This document shows positions 5,919 through 9,303 of a stretch of DNA of 9,303 nucleotides, piece by piece. The stretch is taken from NCBI GenBank assembly GCA_030690515.1, contig JAUYGP010000203.1, forward strand, positions 1 through 9,303. Reading direction: 5' to 3'. This DNA comes from Giesbergeria sp. (GTDB lineage: Bacteria; Pseudomonadota; Gammaproteobacteria; Burkholderiales; Burkholderiaceae_C). The notes beneath the pieces were generated by a model. That model did not search any database. It had not been told where the DNA came from and worked only from the letters and a program-made list of their open reading frames with translations. Numbering within the stretch: the stretch's first letter is position 1; each line of letters begins with the position of its first letter. A program made the position numbers and the translations under genes.

Positions 5919-7049
5919 ATGCGCGTGATTCAGCAGCAGATCCAGGCGGATGGATCCCTTGCTTCCTTGACCTTGCCTGCCGACTGCCCATTGTTGCTGG
6001 TCTTTGGGGCGCGTCGGTGGCTGCAGTTGCCGGATCGGTTCGATGCCTTGCGCATCCAGTGCCCTCAGGCATGCATTGTGGGCTGCAGTACGGCAGGCGA
6101 AATAGGCGGCACTGTCGTGCAGGACGATAGCCTGGTACTGACGGCGGTGTGTTTTGACACCACCCGCATCCGCATGGCAGTCCAGAAGGTCGATGGCCCG
6201 CAGGACAGCTACGCTGCGGGGCGCGCCCTGACCACGCAACTGCTGGGCGACGGGCTGCGGCATCTGCTGGTGCTGTCGGATGGCCTGCGGGTCAATGGCA
6301 GCGATCTTGTCGAGGGGCTGCGCGCGTCTTTGCCTTCAGGGGTGAATGTCACCGGTGGGCTGGCAGGTGATGGCGCCGATTTTGGAGAAACCGTTGTCAT
6401 GGCCAATGGGCCGGCAATGTCGGGCCAAGTGGTTGCCATCGGCTTCTATGGCGAACGTCTGCACGTGGGCTATGGGTCGGTAGGAGGCTGGGATGCCTTT
6501 GGCCCAGAGCGCGTGATCACACGATCGGAAGGCAATGTTCTGTATGGCCTGGACCATGAGTCGGCCCTGCAACTCTACAAAACCTATCTGGGATCGCACG
6601 CGGCACAGTTGCCGTCATCCGGGCTGTTGTTTCCGATGTCCCTGCGCCTGCCCGGAGCCAGCACGCCTGTAGTGCGCACCATTCTGGGGGTGGACGAAAC
6701 GGCGCAGAGCATGACCTTTGCCGGCGATGTTCCGGAAGGGGCGACGGTACAACTCATGAAAGCCAATTTCAATCGCTTGGTGGACGGAGCTATCGATGCG
6801 GCCCGTATCAACCATTCACAACTCCAGGGCCGTGGTGCCCAGTGGGCCATACTGATCAGTTGCATTGGCCGCAAGCTGGTGCTCAGGCAGCGCATCGAAG
6901 AAGAAACCGAAGGGGTTGCGGCCATATTGGGCGAACAGGCGGTTCTCTGCGGGTTCTATTCCTATGGAGAAATTGCGCCCCACGGTGCCTTCACGCGTTG
7001 CGAGTTACACAACCAGACCATGACGGTGACGACGTTCAGCGAGGACTAG
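5919..7049 (+). CDS. FIST-domain sensory protein (FIST_N + FIST_C)
   Basis: The 376-aa soluble protein has the FIST N-terminal domain (about residues 20-210) followed by FIST_C (about 215-360), with no membrane segment. Marker wording includes GCSTAGEI (55-62), VTGGLAGDG (144-152), FGPERVITRSEGNVLYGLD (194-212), SCIGRKLVLRQRIEEE (314-329) and the C-terminal GFYSYGEIAP (345-354). FIST proteins act as small-ligand input modules; the NosP branch binds haem and senses NO and is encoded beside a histidine kinase that it inhibits. Here too a kinase gene follows after 7 nt, so this protein is likely the sensor subunit for that kinase. Whether it binds haem, NO or an amino-acid-like ligand cannot be told; His182 and His364 are in the conserved part but I cannot assign a haem ligand. 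A good ribosome-binding site, AAGGGAG, lies about 6 nt before the ATG. Confidence 0.85.
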   Translation: MRVIQQQIQADGSLASLTLPADCPLLLVFGARRWLQLPDRFDALRIQCPQACIVGCSTAGEIGGTVVQDDSLVLTAVCFDTTRIRMAVQKVDGPQDSYAAGRALTTQLLGDGLRHLLVLSDGLRVNGSDLVEGLRASLPSGVNVTGGLAGDGADFGETVVMANGPAMSGQVVAIGFYGERLHVGYGSVGGWDAFGPERVITRSEGNVLYGLDHESALQLYKTYLGSHAAQLPSSGLLFPMSLRLPGASTPVVRTILGVDETAQSMTFAGDVPEGATVQLMKANFNRLVDGAIDAARINHSQLQGRGAQWAILISCIGRKLVLRQRIEEETEGVAAILGEQAVLCGFYSYGEIAPHGAFTRCELHNQTMTVTTFSED

Positions 7050-7056
7050 ACCCTAG

Positions 7057-8139
7057 ATGCATCCCTTGTTGGCCCGGCAACTCAAAAGATACTGTCCGCA
7101 GGATGGGGACGCCCGTTGGGATGCCTTGGTCGTCGCGGTAGACGATGCCTACACCAGCTTCGGGAATGACCACGCCCTTGTCGAGCGCACGCTGGAGGTC
7201 ATGTCGCTGGAATTGGGGCAGCGCAACCGCCAGCTCGCCGAGCAACTGGACGAAAAGCAGCGCATGATGGATGCGCTCTCCCGGACCAACGAGGAACTGC
7301 TTGAGCTCAACCGCAGGCTCAACGCAGCGCAAGCGCAGTTGTTGCAGTCGGAAAAAATGGCTTCCATCGGTCAGTTGGCGGCCGGGGTGGCCCATGAGAT
7401 CAACAACCCGATTGCCTATGTCCATTCCAACGTGAACACGCTGGCAGAGTACTTGCAGCAACTAGGGCCCCTGCAGGCGGCGTGGCTCAGCAAGGAAGCG
7501 CTGCTGCCGCCCGAGGAACAGACCGGTCTTCAGGACTTGCGCCAGGCGATGGACTACGGGTACATCATGTCCGATCTGGACGGACTGATCGCCGAGTCCA
7601 AGGATGGGCTGACGAGGGTCAAGAATATTGTGCAGAACCTCAAGGATTTCTCGCGCGTGGATTCAGGGGAGTGGGAGAAGGTCGATGTCACTGACGGTAT
7701 CAAGAGCACCCTTTCATTGGTACGCCATGAGTTGCGTGACAGGATCGATGTGGTCTGCGAGTTTGCCGATCTGCCAGACATCGAGTGCATGCTTTCGCAA
7801 CTCAACCAGGTCTTCATGAATCTGCTGGTCAATGCGGCACATGCGATCCGGGACAAGGGCACCATCACTATCGCCACCGGAGTCCTGGAGCAGGAGGTCT
7901 GGCTTCGGTTTTCCGATACCGGGCAGGGTATCCCTCCTGAAATATTGCCGCGTATTTTCGATGCCTTCTTCACCGCCAAGCCGGTCGGCGTAGGAACGGG
8001 CCTGGGGCTGTCGCTGGCCTATAGCATCATTCAGAGGCATCAGGGGCGCATTGACGTGCAAAGCACCGTAGGGGTAGGCACCGTTTTCACGATTTTTCTG
8101 CCGGTTCGGCAGCCGGACAAAGGTCCTGCGACCTGTTGA
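7057..8139 (+). CDS. Soluble sensor histidine kinase partnered with the FIST protein
   Basis: This 360-aa cytoplasmic kinase autophosphorylates on His113 in the H-box GQLAAGVAHEINNPI. Other boxes are clear: N-box NQVFMNLLVNAAHAI (250-264), G1 DTGQGI (287-292), F-box FDAFFTAKP (301-309), G2 GVGTGLGL (311-318). No transmembrane, PAS or GAF domain precedes the core. Residues about 45-100 instead form a Leu/Glu/Gln-rich coiled coil of the signalling-helix type (LELGQRNRQLAEQL...NEELLELNRRLNAAQAQL), after a short N-terminal helix region. The input must therefore come from a partner, most simply the FIST protein whose gene ends 7 nt upstream; GAGGA (7041-7045) inside its end is a rather distant ribosome-binding site, suggesting coupled translation. 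No receiver domain is fused and no response regulator gene follows, so its target is elsewhere. The C-terminus is complete (VFTIFLPV). Confidence 0.9.
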   Translation: MHPLLARQLKRYCPQDGDARWDALVVAVDDAYTSFGNDHALVERTLEVMSLELGQRNRQLAEQLDEKQRMMDALSRTNEELLELNRRLNAAQAQLLQSEKMASIGQLAAGVAHEINNPIAYVHSNVNTLAEYLQQLGPLQAAWLSKEALLPPEEQTGLQDLRQAMDYGYIMSDLDGLIAESKDGLTRVKNIVQNLKDFSRVDSGEWEKVDVTDGIKSTLSLVRHELRDRIDVVCEFADLPDIECMLSQLNQVFMNLLVNAAHAIRDKGTITIATGVLEQEVWLRFSDTGQGIPPEILPRIFDAFFTAKPVGVGTGLGLSLAYSIIQRHQGRIDVQSTVGVGTVFTIFLPVRQPDKGPATC

Positions 8140-8341
8140 GAGCACGGTACAGCGCGGCAGGCGGTGCCTCTTGCGTTGCTTTCATGCCGTTTGCCAGCGC
8201 CCACCACCCGCAGCACATTGTCGAGTCGGGGGGGCGTGGCGGCCTGCTCCAATGCAACCCATCCATCGCTCAAGCTTCATGATCCGGTGCTCTGAACAGC
8301 GGGGTACGTCGGCGACGATCATGAAATTCCATGCCCGTGCC

Positions 8342-9259
8342 TCAAGTGTCAGCGAGCAACGGAGGTAGTTTTTCCAGCATCAAGTCCACCACCACGCGGG
8401 TTTTCAGCGGCAGGTAGCGGCTGTGTGGCCAAACGACATTCAGTTCGTAGCCGAAGGGATGCGGCTCATCAAACAGTTGCACCAGAGCGCCGTCGCGCAG
8501 TGCGTCAACCACCAACCACATCGGCAGACGGGCCAGACCGATGCCGGCCAGCGTCGCGCTGGCAATCATCTGAAGGTCGTCAAAGCAGAAGCGCGAGGCA
8601 GTCGGCACCTCGACCCGCAGGCCGTGCCTGTCGTGAAACTCCCAAGGTTTGATCTGGCCACCGCGGCCATAGACGATGCACTGATGACCGGTCAGTTCGT
8701 CTATGCCGCGTGGCCAGCCGTGGGCCTGCAGGTAGGTGGGGGCGGCACACATCACCATGCGCTGCATACCTATGCGCCGTGCCACATGGGTCGTGCTGTC
8801 GGGCAGCGGCCCGCTGCGCACCGCCAGGTCAACGCCCTCCTCCACCAGGTCGCTACGGCGGTCGGAGAAAGACGCCTCCAGCGCCAGTTGGGGGTAGCGC
8901 TGCGCCAACTCCAGCAGCAGCGGCCCCATACACAACCGGCCAAACAGCACAGGCAGGCTCAGTCGCACGCGGCCCGTGGGCGTGCGGCGCGCGGCATCCA
9001 TGCAGGCTTGCGCTGCGTCCAATTCGGCCAATGCGCGTTGGCAGCGCTCGTAGTAGGCCTCGCCGTCCTCCGTCAGGCTCTGGCTGCGGGTGGTGCGAAG
9101 AAACATGCGTGTTCCCAGGCGCGCCTCCAGCCGGGCAATGCTCTTGGCCACTGCCGAGCGTGTCAGTTGCCGCCGTCGCGCCGCCAGCGCAAAGCTGCCG
9201 GCGTCCACCACCGCTACAAAGTCTTCGATACCGCTCAGACGGTCAATATTTGCACCCAT
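8342..9259 (-). CDS. LysR-type transcriptional regulator
   Basis: This 305-aa LysR-family regulator has an N-terminal winged helix-turn-helix (about residues 8-67, with VDAGSFALAARRRQLTRSAV and IARLEARLGTRMFLRTTRS) and a C-terminal effector-binding domain (about 95-300). Wording such as SLTEDGEAYYERCQRAL, GRVRLSLPVLFGR and EEGVDLAVRSGPLPDST places it in the large CrgA/DsdC-like branch, whose members often control a divergently transcribed oxidoreductase or transporter. The ATG at 9259 has a modest AGAGAC sequence 4-6 nt upstream. It faces away from the kinase and probably has nothing to do with it; the regulated gene would lie beyond 9303. The effector is unknown. Confidence 0.9.
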   Translation of the reverse strand: MGANIDRLSGIEDFVAVVDAGSFALAARRRQLTRSAVAKSIARLEARLGTRMFLRTTRSQSLTEDGEAYYERCQRALAELDAAQACMDAARRTPTGRVRLSLPVLFGRLCMGPLLLELAQRYPQLALEASFSDRRSDLVEEGVDLAVRSGPLPDSTTHVARRIGMQRMVMCAAPTYLQAHGWPRGIDELTGHQCIVYGRGGQIKPWEFHDRHGLRVEVPTASRFCFDDLQMIASATLAGIGLARLPMWLVVDALRDGALVQLFDEPHPFGYELNVVWPHSRYLPLKTRVVVDLMLEKLPPLLADT

Positions 9260-9274
9260 AAACGTCTCTATTGA

Positions 9275-9302
9275 ATCATTTGGTTCTACAAATTGATGAC
9301 AA
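9275..9302 (-). promoter_or_regulatory. Promoter of the LysR-type gene with overlapping palindrome
   Basis: On the minus strand TTGTCA (9302-9297) and AATGAT (9280-9275) are 16 nt apart, a fair sigma-70 promoter. The palindrome ATTTG-N6-CAAAT (9278-9293) overlaps the -10 and spacer and contains T-N11-A patterns, as expected for a LysR-type site used for self-repression and for control of a divergent gene. Confidence 0.4.
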
Positions 9303-9303
9303 A

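Noticed and set aside
8423..9274. 283-codon plus-strand frame opposite the LysR gene
   Set aside because: It is a shadow of the LysR regulator, low in complexity and without any domain.
1..9303. CRISPR arrays, tRNA or rRNA genes, complete insertion sequences
   Set aside because: No regularly spaced repeats, cloverleaf or rRNA segments, transposase genes or terminal inverted repeats were seen.

Overview
The window looks like chromosomal DNA of a GC-rich betaproteobacterium, most likely in or near the Comamonadaceae (Acidovorax/Comamonas/Delftia-like). The grounds are codon use, G/C-ending codons in the central operon, and protein wording; no taxonomic marker gene is present. Six intact genes and one clearly broken gene can be supported.

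Left part (1-1735), a probable relic integron. A 377-aa two-helix membrane protein of unknown function is encoded on the minus strand (25-1158), in DNA visibly less GC-rich than the rest. About 230 bp from its start codon, on the plus strand and pointing the other way, lie the first ~115 codons of an integron-type tyrosine recombinase (intI-like, 1391-1735). This relic is broken by two stop codons and several frameshifts and lacks the catalytic domain. Between them are a GCCCAAC/GTTGGGC core (1248-1254), as expected at an attI/cassette junction, and a weak Pc-like promoter facing the membrane-protein gene. The geometry intI -> / attI / <- first cassette gene is that of an integron.

Centre (1736-5861), a catabolic or auxin-type operon. 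A non-coding, AT-rich stretch carries a good sigma-54 (-24/-12) promoter at 2031-2046, with upstream inverted repeats that could bind an enhancer-binding protein. It precedes a ThDP-dependent phenylpyruvate/indolepyruvate decarboxylase (2131-3771), an aldehyde dehydrogenase (3879-5285) and a small membrane protein (5298-5861). The two enzymes together would turn an aromatic 2-oxo acid into an arylacetate: phenylpyruvate to phenylacetate, or indolepyruvate to indole-3-acetate.

Right part (5919-8139), a sensory pair. A FIST-domain sensor protein is followed after 7 nt by a soluble histidine kinase with an N-terminal coiled coil. The arrangement resembles the NosP/NahK-type pairs (FIST protein plus kinase). 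No response regulator is in the window.

Far right (8342-9303). A LysR-type regulator on the minus strand, with its promoter and a palindrome at the window edge, probably controls a divergent gene beyond the end of the window.
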